Of a stretch of 64,000 nt of DNA, positions 12,322-25,296 are shown one piece after another (position 1 is the first letter of the stretch; each line of letters begins with the position of its first letter). The stretch is from Solanum dulcamara (lineage: Eukaryota > Streptophyta > Magnoliopsida > Solanales > Solanaceae): contig NC_077237.1 in NCBI RefSeq assembly GCF_947179165.1, forward strand, positions 13,544,235 through 13,608,234. The letters run 5' to 3'. Position numbers and translations under genes: made by a program. Below the pieces are notes generated by a model. That model was not told where the DNA came from. It ran no database searches and worked only from the letters and a program-made list of their open reading frames with translations.

Positions 12322-14148
12322 AATTGATTATTGTCCCCTTTTTTCCAACTAATTTCCTAACATTAAATATAATTTGGTTGACCTTTACAAACCAACGACT
12401 TTTAACCTCTTCTTTTTTTTTCTTTCTTTTTTCCGCCCAATATCAGGTACCTGTATTAGGGGCTTGATTAGATGTGAATTCGTGTATTGCATATATTTGT
12501 ATTGAGGTTCGATTAGATGTGGATTCGCGTATTGCAGGATCCATTTTGAGAGGCATCTATTTCAACAAGATATTTTTCATTTTCAGAAGCGCGAACCCAA
12601 AATCTCTACTTAAGGGTGAGTGGATTTCAATCATCCCACCATAATCCATACCGGTGATTTTAAATATTTGTGGATATTTTGGTTCCTCTATGTCGTATTA
12701 ATTTTTGCATATATTACATATTAGTTAAGTCCTTCGGTTGTTAGCCTTGATTATCGATCAGGTTAAGTTGGATAGTCGTTTCAAGCCACAAAGACAAGCT
12801 AACTAATTTTTCTTATAAATAATAAAAAAAATATATGTTGGTTTGATGTCTTTATTATTTTTCCAACTACTTAAAATATTTAAAAGAAAGAAAATAGATT
12901 ATGTATTATCATTTTGTTTAGTTATCTAAAATGATGGTTAGTTGGCTACTCACAAACTTTCCCTTTTAAGAATATCCTAATTTCTAAGAATAATTGTTTG
13001 TTTACAAAAATACTATTCATAAATGTAAAAAATGTAAAAGTGGTGTATAAAAAGGGTTTGAAGAAATATTTTTGTCATTTTAACTATTTCATCCTAGGTA
13101 AGTTATTTCAGGATTATTATTTTATCCAGAAGCAGAAATAACTTATCCCAATATTAATTATTAATTTTAGAATATATTATCCCAAACTTTGTAACCAAAC
13201 AAAGAATTAAGAGGTATTGAAAATTTATCCCAATATTATAATCTTTTTATCTATCACACCAAACTCACTAAAAAATGTTCATTTTATGAGGATAAAATTA
13301 AAATTTATGACAATTTTTTATGTATATTTTTATTTACCATTTCTAATGCTTTCCTTCAACGAGGAGACTGAGTTAGCAACCAACATATAAGATAATTTTG
13401 TGATTAGACAACACTCAAGTCATCTTTATTTAGTGTAAAGAATCAAATATATCCTTAAATTATTCAAAATGAATTATATCTACCTTCTGTTATGTTTTTG
13501 ACAAAACAATATCCTTATAATTACATTTTTTGCTTAAAAATAATTAATCTCCAACTAGCAAAATAATTGAAAAATACCCAAAGAGAGTCCATCTTGAGCT
13601 TGATTTTCAACCCTTTTAATCATGCAAATCAACCACTTTTCACATGCAAATTAGTTTCTTTGGGACCTCAATTTTACTCCTCTTCAATTTGAACATTAAA
13701 ATACGTGTAGTACTTAGCTCATTCATCGACATAATTTTTGAGCTCATTCTTAGATTATTTTTTTTCACAATAAATATCTTTTTAATGTCTCACTGAAGTG
13801 CAGGAACTTTTAAAAGAGAGATGCCACCACGGACACTATCAATAGTTTAGCGTCAAAAGTTTAACGACAAGTGTATCAGTAAGTCAAACTTTAAACGGAG
13901 AATATATGTAGATTTTTTCGCAAAGTTCAGCTCTTTATTTTATTATAAGACGGTAATTTTTTTATTACTTCACTAATTATCTGAAATTCAAAATGCAAAA
14001 GTTGAAGAATTAATTAGGAGCAATAGATTATGTTAAATATAAGAATCCAGCCGTACTAAATCAAGTAGTCACGTACAGTTAACGTTAAGTTGGAAATTTA
14101 AAGACAAACTCTTAAGTCTAAAGGGTCTGGGATGAGCAAAACAAAAAT
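12322..14148. other. Intergenic; possible AT-rich MITE-like copy at 13050-13275
   Basis: No gene seen. Near 12462 and 12504 a roughly 30-base stretch (GATTAGATGTGAATTCGTG) is imperfectly repeated. The segment near 13050-13275 ends CTATCACACCAAAC and resembles a second AT-rich segment at 18990-19180 ending TATATCACACCAAAC. The two may belong to one uncharacterised MITE family. Confidence 0.3.
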
Positions 14149-14391
14149 ATTTTCTCCGTCTCATTTTATGTGGCAAACATTTGACTTGGCATGATGCTTA
14201 ATGAAAAAAAGAAAGACTTTAAAAACTTGTGGTCTAAAATAATCTTTAGATATTTATGTGGCTGTAAACATTTCATTAAGGGTAAACGAGGAATTTTGAA
14301 GTTGAATTATTTCTAATTATAATAAAGTGACATTCTTTTTTGTACGGACTAAAAAGAAATGGATGTCACATAAAATGGGACTGAGGGAGTA
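14149..14391. mobile_element. Stowaway-like MITE
   Basis: Ends pair TTTTCTCCGTCTCATTTTAT with the complement of the right end (CTCCCTCAGTCCCATTTTAT), flanked by TA at 14149-14150 and 14390-14391. About 243 bp, non-coding. It lies directly upstream of an RTE LINE tail. Confidence 0.65.
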
Positions 14392-14399
14392 CTAAATTA

Positions 14400-15045
14400 C
14401 TTGAAGTGTAAGTTTGGTAATGCTACACATGATGAGGGTGTGGAAGTGAGGCTTGATACTTTGGCCATCCCCAAGAGGACGTTTCAAGTGTCGAGGGCCT
14501 TTAATTCAAGGTAACAAGGAAATCGACGATGACATCAGACATCGTATTGATGTGGGAACGGAAAATAGAGGTTCACCTTCAGAGTCTTTTATGATAAGAA
14601 GGTACCTCCAACACTTTAAGGTAAGTTCTACGTAGAGGTGGTTAGATTATCTATATTGTATGAGATGGAGTGTTGGTCAATCATGAACTCACATGCTTAG
14701 AAGATGAAAGTTGTAGAGATGAGGATGTTGAAGTAGAGGTGTAGGCCTACTAGGAGAGATAAGATTAGTAATAAAGATATTTGCGACAAGGTAGGGGAGA
14801 CCTTTATGGTGGACAATATTAGAAAAACGAGGTTGATATGGTTTGAACATGTGGAAAAAAAGTGTTGATGTTCTAGTGAAGAGGTGCGAGAGGTTGGCAA
14901 TGACAAGCATCATGAGAGGTAGAGCCAGGTCGAAAAAGTATTGGGGGGAGATAACTAGACATGGCATAACACATTTTGAGTTTATCGAGAACATAACCTT
15001 AAATAAAAGAGTTTGGATGTTGCGAACTAGTGTAGAAGGTTAGTT
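14400..15045 (+). pseudogene. RTE-type LINE reverse-transcriptase C-terminus, degenerate
   Basis: Shifting plus-strand frames show the familiar tail of plant RTE-clade LINE proteins: LIQGNKEIDDDIRHRID near 14500, MKVVEMRMLK near 14700, RRDKISNKDICDKVG near 14755-14790, RLIWFEHVEKK near 14830, and CERLAMTSIMRGRARSKKYW near 14885-14945, ending VWMLRTSVEG with a stop at 15041. Several stops and shifts break it, and the front of the element is missing. Confidence 0.7.
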
Positions 15046-15289
15046 GGTAGTTGAGTGTTTTCTTGCTTTCCTGTGAGATAGGCATGTTGGTCATTTTTAG
15101 ACCTTCTTTCTTACCTGTGTATTAGCACTATTCTCATAGTTTCTTATTTTTCGATTTTGTTGGTTATCAATTGTGTGTTTTGTGCCTTGGTTATCACATT
15201 ATTTTGTTGTCAGTACTGCTTTTCCCTTTGTATGTTTTGTACTGCTCCCCATTTCTTGCAGTTTTCCATCATATTTTATGCTAAAGGTA

Positions 15290-16535
15290 AGTTAAACACT
15301 CTCTCTAACTTGTATTTTGATTGTTAGTACCTAGAATTCATGGGGATAACTTAGGGGAGGACTCTTGACTTGAATTTAATGATGGGAAGTAGCCTTAGAT
15401 GGGGGTTAGGATCAAGGATTTTGCCTAAGTTGGGAAGTTCATTATAATTCAGATATAGGATCAAGGGTTTGGCCTAGGTTGGGAATTTCATTATAATTCA
15501 GATAAATTAGGCCATTTTATTGATTCTTTGTGTATGTGTAACTATTTTTAGACCAAGAACAAGCCGAACGAACCCGAAAAGAGAAAGCTCCAGCAGTTTA
15601 GAATTTCCAAAAGCTTGATTTCGAGATAGGTGATGGTTTTATTTTCCCGTATATATTATATGTGCTTGATAATTATTTTACCGTATGCATATATATATAT
15701 GTGTGTGAATAGGAAAAGATGAAATTAGCCATGTAAAATGGCTATGTACTGTCTCTGGCTTGCAATGAACTTGTTCTTGGTAGATATGACTGTTGAACTA
15801 TTCCCTGTAATTGTGGTTGATTGTGTATGCTTGGATCGGGTGTCATGTTCTAACACATATTTGGATTGGGTGTCATGTTCCGATACAATCTTGGATCGGG
15901 TGTCATGTTTCGACACAATAATAGGTGTTTGTAGGTCCTATGAGAGGACTCTTTCTTGAAATTGCATGATAACTAGGATGTTAATCTATGAGTATGTTTT
16001 AGTACTGGATATGAGATGATAAGTGGTAAGATACTCTGTATATATGTGTTTACTGTGTTGTAATTACTTGCTCATGTCTCACTTACTGCCTAGTTGCTTG
16101 ATCCTACTAGTACACAATTGTTTTTGTGTACTAATACTGCTTTTGCTCTGTGTTTATTGATTACAAGACGCCTTCAAGGGTGAGTCAATTCTTTCCGGCT
16201 ATCATAAGTTCTTCTCTGTCTTGGTCCTTCATTCAGGACTTAGACTTTCAAACACTTGTTTATTTTTATGACTTTTGGGATTGCATCCCCCTCCTTTAGA
16301 CTTCTTATTTCATTAGATTTTTGGTACATCGACTTTCAGATTCTAGGGATATTTTCACATATTTAGTTGAACTGGCTGAGTTTATGAGGACTCAACACCA
16401 TTATCTTATATTTAACCTATTTTGCATCTTAAATTTACTTATCTCTTGCGATTACTATTGATTTGGGTTGTAATAGTGATTCTCCCACTGGAGGGTTAGT
16501 GTGGGTGTCAATCACGGTGGGTCAGAGTCATGAAA
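15290..16535 (+). repeat. LTR-like fragment, Tekay-type features
   Basis: Contains a GATCGGGTGTCATGTTCCGA repeat block and, near 16480-16530, GGGTTAGTGTGGGTGTCAATCACG followed by GGGTC. Both wordings occur near the ends of Tekay-type LTRs. Borders are uncertain and no second LTR is visible. The open frames on both strands across 15725-15959 are products of the tandem repeat. Confidence 0.35.
15831..15920. repeat. Tandem repeat, three 30-bp units
   Basis: Three consecutive units starting at 15831, 15861 and 15891, each opening TTGGATCGGGTGTCATGTTC with a few substitutions. Spacing is exactly 30 bp. Confidence 0.85.
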
Positions 16536-16630
16536 AGTAAGAATAAGGTCTACATACATTTTATGAATATACCCTCCACAGATCTTATTTGTGAAATTAC
16601 ACCGAATTTGTTATTATTGTTGTTGTGTTA
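16535..16630 (+). mobile_element. SINE 3' tail, Solanaceae TS/SolS-like
   Basis: Matches the well-known SINE 3' wording in decayed form: AATAAGGTCTACATACAT, then TACCCTCCACAGATCTTATT, and GTGAAATTACACCGAATTTG, ending in a TTG-type tail at 16611-16628. CpG-to-TpG/CpA decay is evident. The polymerase III box region is not clear, so only the 3' part is claimed. Confidence 0.5.
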
Positions 16631-19600
16631 TTTTTGTTCATCTAATTTAACTTCTAAAAAGATTGTTCTATTTTCCAAAAACAAATTTGCAATTTCCAAT
16701 AGAGAATTTCTTTTTTGAAAATGCTTTTAAGTTTTATTTTATTTGACAATGATTGCACTGAATCATTTTTTATGTATTGAAAATTGAATGAACGTAAACT
16801 GTAACTTAACGAATAAAATTGATATTAAACAACTTTTAGTGCGTAATTTTAGTTTTCTCTTCTCCATCAAAATTGCTGTGGCTAAAGAGATTAAAGATAC
16901 TTATGGATTTTTAAATGGATGAAATTCATGAAAAATTGCAAACTAAGCAAGAAAAATGTTGATTAAAAACCCAAATCATTATATTATTTTATTTTATTTT
17001 TCATCTAGTGTTCGATATCCGTATTGAAATTTATTTATATTCAAATTCACGCCGTGTAGGACCTCATTCAAAAAGAAACGCTTTCTATTAAAGATTTTTT
17101 TAATATTCAAAATTTAAACCCGAAATTTTTAATTAAGTAAAAAACAGCCTCATCCATTACACTTCAATCCTAAGATCACTATTACTACATTCCAATTGAC
17201 CAGAAAGTGATGTGGTGATTGAAATCTCAAACTACATGTCACATGATAAATCAACTTTTTTTCCTTTTCTTTTTTTCTTTTGGAGCAAATGAATTTTCAC
17301 GTCTACTAATGGACAAAAAAAAAACAGAAAAAAGACCCCACCAGAGAACCCACAGAAATTAGGCTTTCACATTACTAAGCTAATGATTTCAATAGCTTAT
17401 TATTTGGTATAGATTTTTAGACATTCAAATTAGAGGGGTTAATGGGACCGTTCGATTGCTTATTTTATAAAATTTTATCATATTAATTTTTGATTATTTT
17501 ATTTCATATAAATAAAATTAATTTTTTAAAAATCATTCCACCATCTTGAATTGCCTTTAGTATTGATACTGTTCCCTTTATTTTTAGTATTATTTCTAAA
17601 TATCATGTTAATCTCATAACTAGAAGTTAGAACATAATACCATGCATTCTTCATTAAGACTGACAAAAAACTTTCTAAATATTTTTACTATTTAAAAAGT
17701 CGTGTATCAAGAAATAATAAAAAATGACAAGAATAGAGATCTATCCCTACTATTTTAGAGTTGTGTAAAATAAAATGAAGTATAAAGACGAAAAATTAGA
17801 TCATATGAGTGGAAAAAAACTAATCAAGATAGAACTCAGCCAACTGAGTTTATTAAGATTAATTAAGTATTCAATAAAAAAAATTTAAATCACACAAAAG
17901 AAAAAAATATTTAATATCTTGTAACTTGTAACTCAAGATCATCAGAATATCTTGTATCTTACTACACAAAATGTTAAAATTAATTTAGTTTCAATATGAT
18001 AGCATAATAGGTTTCGAAGTAGAACTTTGGGTGTTAATTATCTGTTGGCTTATAGTTGTTTCCTTAGCTCCTAATCCAAGGTGAAAAATTGAACATTTCT
18101 TTATTTATAAATTTAATATAAAAATATATTTTACTAATATAAATTTATTTGTTACAGCTTAATTTTTATAAAAATTTTAAATCTATCAAATTAGTTGGTA
18201 TAGTTATAAGTTTACATAAGAACCTACAATACTATTAAAATAAATCTAATAATAAGTTTGATACGATTTGATTCAATCGATTTTTAAAATAATTATCGAC
18301 AAGCTTAACTCGAATCACGATCTGTTTCGATTAAACACATAAAGACATAATAAAATGTTCTTATTAGACAACTCGACTCAAATTTTTAAAAAAAAAATTG
18401 TGTGAGTTTCTCAAGTGTACATTGCGTATACAAATTAATTACTTAAAATATAAACATTGCTATATATATCAAACTATTTGGTTCTTTTATTTATTGGCGA
18501 GAAATCTAAAATTAATTTAATCACTGGAAAACATTTATCCTAACAGAACTTATGTACAAAAATTATTCCCCAAATTGCATGTGGAGTGTTTTATTGATTA
18601 AGTTGCCATTCTAATTATTAATCATGTGGGCATTTCTAGAGTACACTGTTAATAGTTACATCCATGAGAGAACATGCAATTCAATTAAATATATTAAACA
18701 TAGAACTATCCTTATTAGGTGTATCTTTGTGTCTTTTTTTAGATGCAAATTAAAAAAACATAAAAAATATGTAGTGGATTATATTATTTTGTGCCAACCC
18801 ATAGAAATCAGAAAGTAACAAAAATAAAATAGAGAGGCATGAGCCAGCTTGTTATTCAGCTGCCTTTGGCTAAAGCTGTAATTCAGCTGCCTATGGCTAA
18901 AGCTGTATAAGTTGCCTCTTGCTTTCTTCTTTTCTTTTACTAAACAATTATTGTACTCATTGTTCATAAATGGTTCTAGTCTTTTTAAAAATTACGGTCT
19001 TTGATTGATAATAAGTTATTTCGAGATTAATTATCTCAGAATAAATTATTTATTATAGTATAAATATCGAGATAAATAATTTAATAACTATCTAATATCT
19101 TTAGTCAAACACAGAATAAAATAATTCTTTATTTTATTTCGAAATTATAATACTTTATATATCACACCAAACGAGTAAAATTTTTGTTTTGTGTGAAATT
19201 AAAAAATATTAAATTTTATGTGCGCAATTTTATCTTACATTATTATAAAATAATATATTCGAGAACATGTAATCTTCTAATCCTAAAATGATGATTATTT
19301 TGCATCCAAGGAGGGTGTGACTTACGTTAAAAAAGTGAGTGAAAATCACGAAATATCAATTTTAATTTTCAGCAAAAATAAAATACATTAAGTAATTTTT
19401 TTTCATTTGTTCAAGCGATTCTCATCTCTGCTATTAAGTGAGAATCTATGTATAATATAAAATTAGATCTAGACTAGATAATATGACGCCTCATTATGTT
19501 CAAGAAAAGTATTTATCTTTTTTCTCTTTTTTTGGACTTTTTCTCTCATTTCTTTCAATTATTTTATTATTACAAAATTATCTTATTAATTCATACCTTT

Positions 19601-20084
19601 TTAATTACATAAATTCTTCTTAACTAATATTAGTAATGGCCATTATAACTCCCAAGCTTTTCATATCATAATCCTCAATTATTTAATGTACAAGTTTATG
19701 ACACTTTAAACATCACACTAATAAAAATATATTTTGAGCAATATATGAATGGTTATTCTATTTTCATTTATTTTTATTCTTATATTTTGTCTCTTTGGTC
19801 AATTTTTTGATTTGATTTTGTAGATTACATGAGACGTATTTATAATGAAAATTGTTAGATATTCTTGCAAGTTGACTTAATGAGGTAAAATATTTTGATA
19901 TGCATAATATGATTATAATTTTTTATATGTTGCAACTATACATTTAATAATATTTGTTTGAGTTCTTGATGATATGAATCAAGAAATTTTTTTAAATAAT
20001 TAGTTTTTCTCTCTTTGTTTCTCTATGTAGTTTTGAGAGATTTGATTATTTTATGTTAATAACAAAATTATTATTTACTCCTTA
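16631..20084. other. Intergenic, AT-rich, no gene seen
   Basis: About 3.4 kb without supported genes. A 27-bp unit (ATTCAGCTGCCTTTGGCTAA) is present twice in tandem from 18854. An AT-rich segment at 18990-19180 ending CACACCAAACGAG resembles the one at 13050-13275. The short open frames here have no known features. Confidence 0.45.
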
Positions 20085-22363
20085 TGTCACGATCAAGTCT
20101 ACACTCAAGGTGTGACCGACACTCAAGATCACGAATGACTTCAAGTGGACCCTTAATAATGACATGTTACTAATGAACTAATCGGATATTTTTATAAAAG
20201 GTGAGTGGAAGCTGAAACATAACTAACTAGGCAATTGGTTTAATATAATTCTAAATAAAATGATGGAAACATCCATGAAGCTGAATAACAAAATGTCTGA
20301 AATAAAGCCTTCACTATATAGAATGGAAGAAATAAATCTGTTGGGACATGGCCACCCAGCTACCTTAAAATCAATAATAGAACCAACAATAATCGTAACT
20401 ACTAACTAATTCATGAAGTGCCCAAATGAGGAGACTCACCAACTACTGACTAAAATGCTGCAACCTGTCTAGCTATGAGTTTGAGAACGAGCGTCAAAAT
20501 ACATTATAAAAGGATACAACGCAGAAAAAAGTATGCGGTCAGTTGCTGGAATGTACTGAGTATGTAAGATGACTCTAAGCGTAATCATAATAGATGACAA
20601 CGTGTAATGAGAATGAATGCGATTTCAATAATCATAAACATAGTGAAATAATCGAAAAGACATTCTGAAATCAATGCATAAATATCATTTGAGAATATAC
20701 TTTCAAATACATAAAGATGAGCCTGTTTTGGTAGCCATTCATTAAACATATGTATATGATGTCATATCTAAAATTTTACAATGATAAGTTAAGAGTATAA
20801 CATAAAAAGTATTTTTACTGGAGAATTTCTTACAACCGACAAACACCATATGGGTTCATTATGGTCAATCTATAATCCTAGTTGGAAGGGTTTTCCTATA
20901 TCTTGCCAGAGTATAGGACATATCTATTTAATATGGATTCACTACCGAGTCTCTTGGGCTAAAGGAATTGACCGTTAGCGATATACTCAAAATTCCTACG
21001 GTGGCACGTAATTATGGGACTTGAATTTTCTAAATCCGTATTCTTTAGGTGCTAAATACTTTTCCCAAAATAATGTTAATATATTGACGCTCATAAGTAT
21101 GTAAACTATCTATTGAAAATCAAGTGTGAGACTTAGCTCAGAAATCATGTCACAATAAATATGTACTGCAGTTGAAATCCGTGTCATGCTAAATTCATAC
21201 TAAAACCATAAAAATTGAAAAAAAACATAAAAATTATGCTAAACTAGCTCAATAAGGTTTAAAGATGGAAGTAAGCTAATCAAGAACATAAGCTTATAAG
21301 AAAAGTCATGAATTTCATAAAAAACCTATCTTGAATTCATGACAAAATTGGTAAAATCTTGAAAGTAAATAAAATATAGGCATGAGAGTGAAAGGATACC
21401 CTCATTGAAGCCTTACATATCTGAGATAACGGAAGCTAGAAAGAAGAGCTTGTTTGGATGCCTTGAAATCCTAACTTTTGCCTTTCGTACAATTTGTTTC
21501 TGAGTTCGGAGAGTTGAGAGAATAAAAAAGAAATATAATGGTTTAGGTAATAGTCCCCAATTAAAGTTAAAATGATGTGTCTTAGTCTTAGAAAGAATGA
21601 AAAAAGATTGAAACAATTCTAACTGAAAACTGTCGAAAATCAATGTATGAGGGCCATCTATGGCTATGAATCGTAGATCCCATCCGTGAATAGTTAGGCT
21701 GAAATTTGAATTTCTGAACTTTATTGTATGAGCTCAAATCACGACTTGCAATTTAATTCACGACTCATAGTCTTGGTCCGTGAAAATTAGGCAAAAAAAT
21801 GAGTTTCTGGACTTGATTCCACAGGCTTAAATTACGATTTGTATTGGATTTATGATCCGTAATTGGATCCATAAAAAAATCAAGCAAAAAAAAAAGTTTC
21901 TGACATTGGTTTTATGAGACTAAACTATGGATTGTACTTCGATTTACGACCCATAATATGTACCCATAAAACTCATGTCCAAAATTTTTGTTGGGAGTGT
22001 CTTTTGTAAAACAGTCATAACTTTTTACTCCAAATTTAGATTGACGCAAACTTGATGGCATTAGAAAGAAGGCTCACAAACCTTTAACTTGGTAGGTTGT
22101 GGTCCACCTAAATCTTTATATTCTGAAAAATTTGGTTGTTTGAAGTTCCTTGCATGATCTCATGCAAAAAACTTAGTCGATAGGAACGCTTTGAACTTGA
22201 TTTGGTACTAGAGGTCCCTTACGACCCTAAACAACATTCAATACACTTTCTACACTTAGTAAAAGACCTTAACATGCATGTACAAATTAGAGATCATCAG
22301 ATTTGCACTTAAATGCATATAAAAAGGGTTCAGATCTTTACTTAGAAGTTGCAGGGTGTTACA
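20085..22363 (-). repeat. Solo LTR, Tekay/Del type, 2279 bp
   Basis: On the minus strand it starts TGTAACACCCTGCAACTTC and ends CTTGATCGTGACA, both typical of Tekay/Del LTRs. It is flanked by CCTTA (20080-20084) and CTTTA (22364-22368), a 5-bp target duplication with one mismatch. No internal sequence adjoins either end, so it is best read as the product of LTR-LTR recombination. Confidence 0.6.
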
Positions 22364-23182
22364 CTTTAACTTATACTTTAAGTATTCTTTAAAGTTTTTA
22401 TTGCTTAATTAATTTTAATTTTCTATTTTTTTTGTTGATAAGATTAAGTTATTGTGGTTTCAGGTCAGAATATTTTCAAAAATAGAAATTAAAAAGTAAG
22501 CCAATGTATACAAGCATGCTACTCAAGTATCTATCTATATATATATATATACATACTCAAGTATCTATCTATCTATTTATATATATAAATATATCCTTTT
22601 GTAATAATGTGGATCAACTTTTAATAAGCATAATAATAGAGCATGTGAATGTAATGTTAATTTGTAATTTCAAATACAGTTTAATTCATAGAAAAATTAT
22701 TTATTAATATGTAACTCTGTCGTCTTCAAATTATTAATTCTTTGTTATGATTAGATGTTCTCAAATATTTTCAAATTTTCATAGAATATTACTAGAATTT
22801 ATTGGGTTTGAACTCTACGAGCTTAACACTTGAAAAATGCAGAAATATTTGCTTTAGATGAAAACAATTTAATAAAATTATTTGTCTCTTTCAATCTGTT
22901 TTTTTACCAACAAATAAACTAATATTCTTATCTAGACCTTGATTCGTCATTTATTTTTTAAAAACAACTTTTTTGTGTTGGTATATATATATATATATAT
23001 ATAGAGCGCTCATGGTAGAAGAAATTCGTTGAAATAGAAACTAATTTTTAGGATATTACATATGATCAGTAAAAACTAAAGAAGAATTGATTTAACCATT
23101 CAAGTCATTATTGTGAAAAACTTTGAAGTCCATAATTTTTTTTGTTACAATAACAAATTTATATTATAAGTGTTAAAGAAAG
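22364..23182. other. Intergenic, AT-rich with TA microsatellites
   Basis: Contains TA runs near 22535, 22580 and 22985, and a duplicated CTCAAGTATCTATCTAT block at about 22522 and 22556. No gene seen. Confidence 0.5.
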
Positions 23183-23628
23183 GTTATTGTAAACAACAAA
23201 TTTTCGAGCCGAGAAAAATAAATAATCAAGACCGGAAAATTGGAGTAACAAAGTGTAGTATTTGATTTCAAAATGTAATGCGGTTACAATCTCTATAATA
23301 ATCCTATGATTCTTCAAATAATATGAAACACGTTGAACTTGAATTTGAATGTGATTTAGAGTCAAGGGCTTGAATAGCTTGAACTTGAATCTTCATCTTC
23401 GAATTTGGATTTGAATTATTCGTCACGAACACTTGTATGGTTATGACGAACAGTAAAGATGAACAAGTAACTTGATCTTGATCTTCTTCTTCGTTCTTGA
23501 TCTTGAACTTGAATTTGATTGCTTGAACTTTGTAGCTTTGTAGAGAATTTGCGGTCTTTGATCCACGAGCTCTCTTCTTGCTTCTTGTTCTTCCCAAAAA
23601 CCTCCCCTTTCAGAATAATGAGGACCCC

Positions 23629-23636
23629 TATTTATA
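23629..23636 (-). promoter_or_regulatory. TATA box of the 3' LTR
   Basis: TATAAATA on the minus strand, followed by AGGGGTCC. The same box is in the other LTR at 38265-38258. Confidence 0.65.
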
Positions 23637-23734
23637 GTTGTAGGGAGTGGTATGAGGGTGTGATTTGATTGGTTGGTTTGAACTGACCAATCAGATTTCT
23701 TTGTTGAAGAGTTTTAATTTGATTGGTCAGAACA

Positions 23735-23995
23735 TGTCACATGGACACGTGGCATTATTTTAGTGGCTTATTTAATTTGACTTAGATTGTCACATAACTC
23801 TGACATGTGGCATGATTTTAGTGGCTTATTTAATTTGACCTGGATTGCCACCTAACTTTGACATGTGGCATGATTTTAGTGGCTTATTTAATTTGACTTG
23901 AATTGCCACCTAACTTTGACACATGGCATAATTCTAGTGGCTTATTTAATTTGACTTGGATTGTCACCTAACCTTGGCATGTGGAATGATTTTGG
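23735..23995 (-). repeat. U3 repeats, 58-bp period, 3' LTR copy
   Basis: The block TGGCTTATTTAATTTGAC starts at 23764, 23822, 23880 and 23938, exactly 58 bp apart. Each unit also carries a CACATGTCA- or CACGTG-like motif. It lies upstream of the LTR TATA box, where tandem enhancers are common in plant LTRs; the enhancer role is inferred. Confidence 0.8.
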
Positions 23996-24213
23996 GCCTC
24001 TAGGATGAGATGATATTGGGCTTAACAAAGTGGAGTCATCTTTATAGCCCAAATCAATGGATTTAGGTTTTTAATTAAATTCACATTTATTGGGCTTAAA
24101 TAATCGATCCAATTTTATTAATCCAAAATATTTATTTGGACTAATATATCTTGAATTTAATATAAATTAAACCATTCTACAAATTTATATTTAATAAATT
24201 GTAAATGATTACA

Positions 24214-24230
24214 AATGCCCCCTGCTTCAA
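24214..24230 (-). promoter_or_regulatory. Polypurine tract of the Tat element
   Basis: On the minus strand TTGAAGCAGGGGGCATT directly precedes the 3' LTR, matching the expected plus-strand primer position. Confidence 0.7.
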
Positions 24231-24559
24231 GTCTTGTCGAGATATTTTATCTTTTGAAGACTAGGCTTGAAGTATTACTTGTAGGATAATGGCATGCCAT
24301 TTATTTTGAGATGTACCGTGAATTCATACTATATTGATGCACCCCTTCATCATTGTTGGAGTAGGAATGTAGAAAATTAGTTATATCCAATGAGGATTAG
24401 GAAAGAGAAGAAAAAAATGATATTTTTTTCACGTTTTTTTTTCACGTTTTTTTTTTTGGTGTTTACTTGTCATGCAAGATTCCACCACTAATTGAAATCC
24501 GATTAGGAGTCAATTTTGTAGAAGCCTAATTCAAGTTTGAATCTAATTATAATAGGTGC

Positions 24560-24600
24560 TAATAAACCTCTATAAATAGATGTCTGACCTTCATTGTTTT
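24560..24600 (+). promoter_or_regulatory. Possible upstream promoter of the antisense PMD gene
   Basis: TATAAATA at 24571-24578 on the plus strand, followed by GATGTCTGACC. A TTCACGTTTTTTT element lies about 130 bp upstream. It is similar in layout to the second candidate near 25066. Confidence 0.35.
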
Positions 24601-25065
24601 GCAGCAATGTGGCTTGACGATCAGCGCCGTGGTACTTTCTTCTTTCTTTTCTTTGATTTTCAACAACCTTTTCCTCATCTTGACATGTCTGTCGTAGAAA
24701 ATTCATATCTTATTGTAGATACGTAAGAATCATGAACGGTGTGATTTTCTAGAAACTAGACTTCTCGATTTACAATATATCCAAAATTGATAATTTAATA
24801 CTTTCATAACCGTTCTAGATAATTTATTTATTTATTTTTTTCACGTTTTTTTTTTGCAAATGCCTACCCTTTATTCTGTCTTCCAAATCCAATTAGAATT
24901 TTGAAAGGACACACTTCTTTTAGAATATGGATAGCCCAAATTTTCACAATTTCACATCCAATTAGGATTTGGAGAGAATAAATTTGTATCATTTTACTAG
25001 AGTTCTACCAAAAAAGTAATTACAATTACTTTGGAAGAAGGACTCTCTCACCATCACTATTTGTC

Positions 25066-25162
25066 TATAAATAGACTCTCTCCTTCTATTTATTTTCATC
25101 ATTGGTATTGACAGTTTTGATACTCCTTTTTGCATATCCTCTTGAGTTCATTGACATATGAG
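25066..25162 (+). promoter_or_regulatory. Likely promoter and non-coding first exon of the antisense PMD gene
   Basis: TATAAATA at 25066-25073 is followed by a CT-rich leader with no ATG until a possible splice donor, ATGAG/GTACAT, at 25163. A T-rich tract ending GCAG at 26661-26664 lies 8 bases before the PMD start codon. A 5'-UTR intron of about 1.5 kb (25163-26664) would join them. Inferred from motifs only. Confidence 0.45.
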
Positions 25163-25169
25163 GTACATT

Positions 25170-25220
<51 letters not shown>

Positions 25221-25296
25221 ATTATTATTTTTTATTATTATTATTATTTTAAAATGAAAATATTACTTCATATGCAATAAACTTTTATTCTATTGG

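Larger units (their letters stand above)
23188..24213 (-). repeat. 3' LTR of the Tat element
   Basis: TGTAAAC...GATTACA on the plus strand, bordered by GTTAT on its outer side and a polypurine tract on its inner side. It holds a minus-strand TATA box at 23636-23629 and four 58-bp repeats. The 97-codon open frame at 23304-23597 is present in both LTRs only because they are copies; it lacks an ATG. Confidence 0.92.

Noticed and set aside
13050..13275. Candidate MITE pair with 18990-19180
   Set aside because: Shared wording is limited to AT-rich stretches and a CACACCAAAC end. Terminal repeats and target duplications could not be fixed, so it is not listed as an element.
23304..23597. 97-codon frame found identically in both Tat LTRs (also 37933-38226)
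   Set aside because: Identity is explained by LTR duplication. It begins at a TTG, has simple FKFKI-like repeats, and lies in the leader just downstream of the TATA box.
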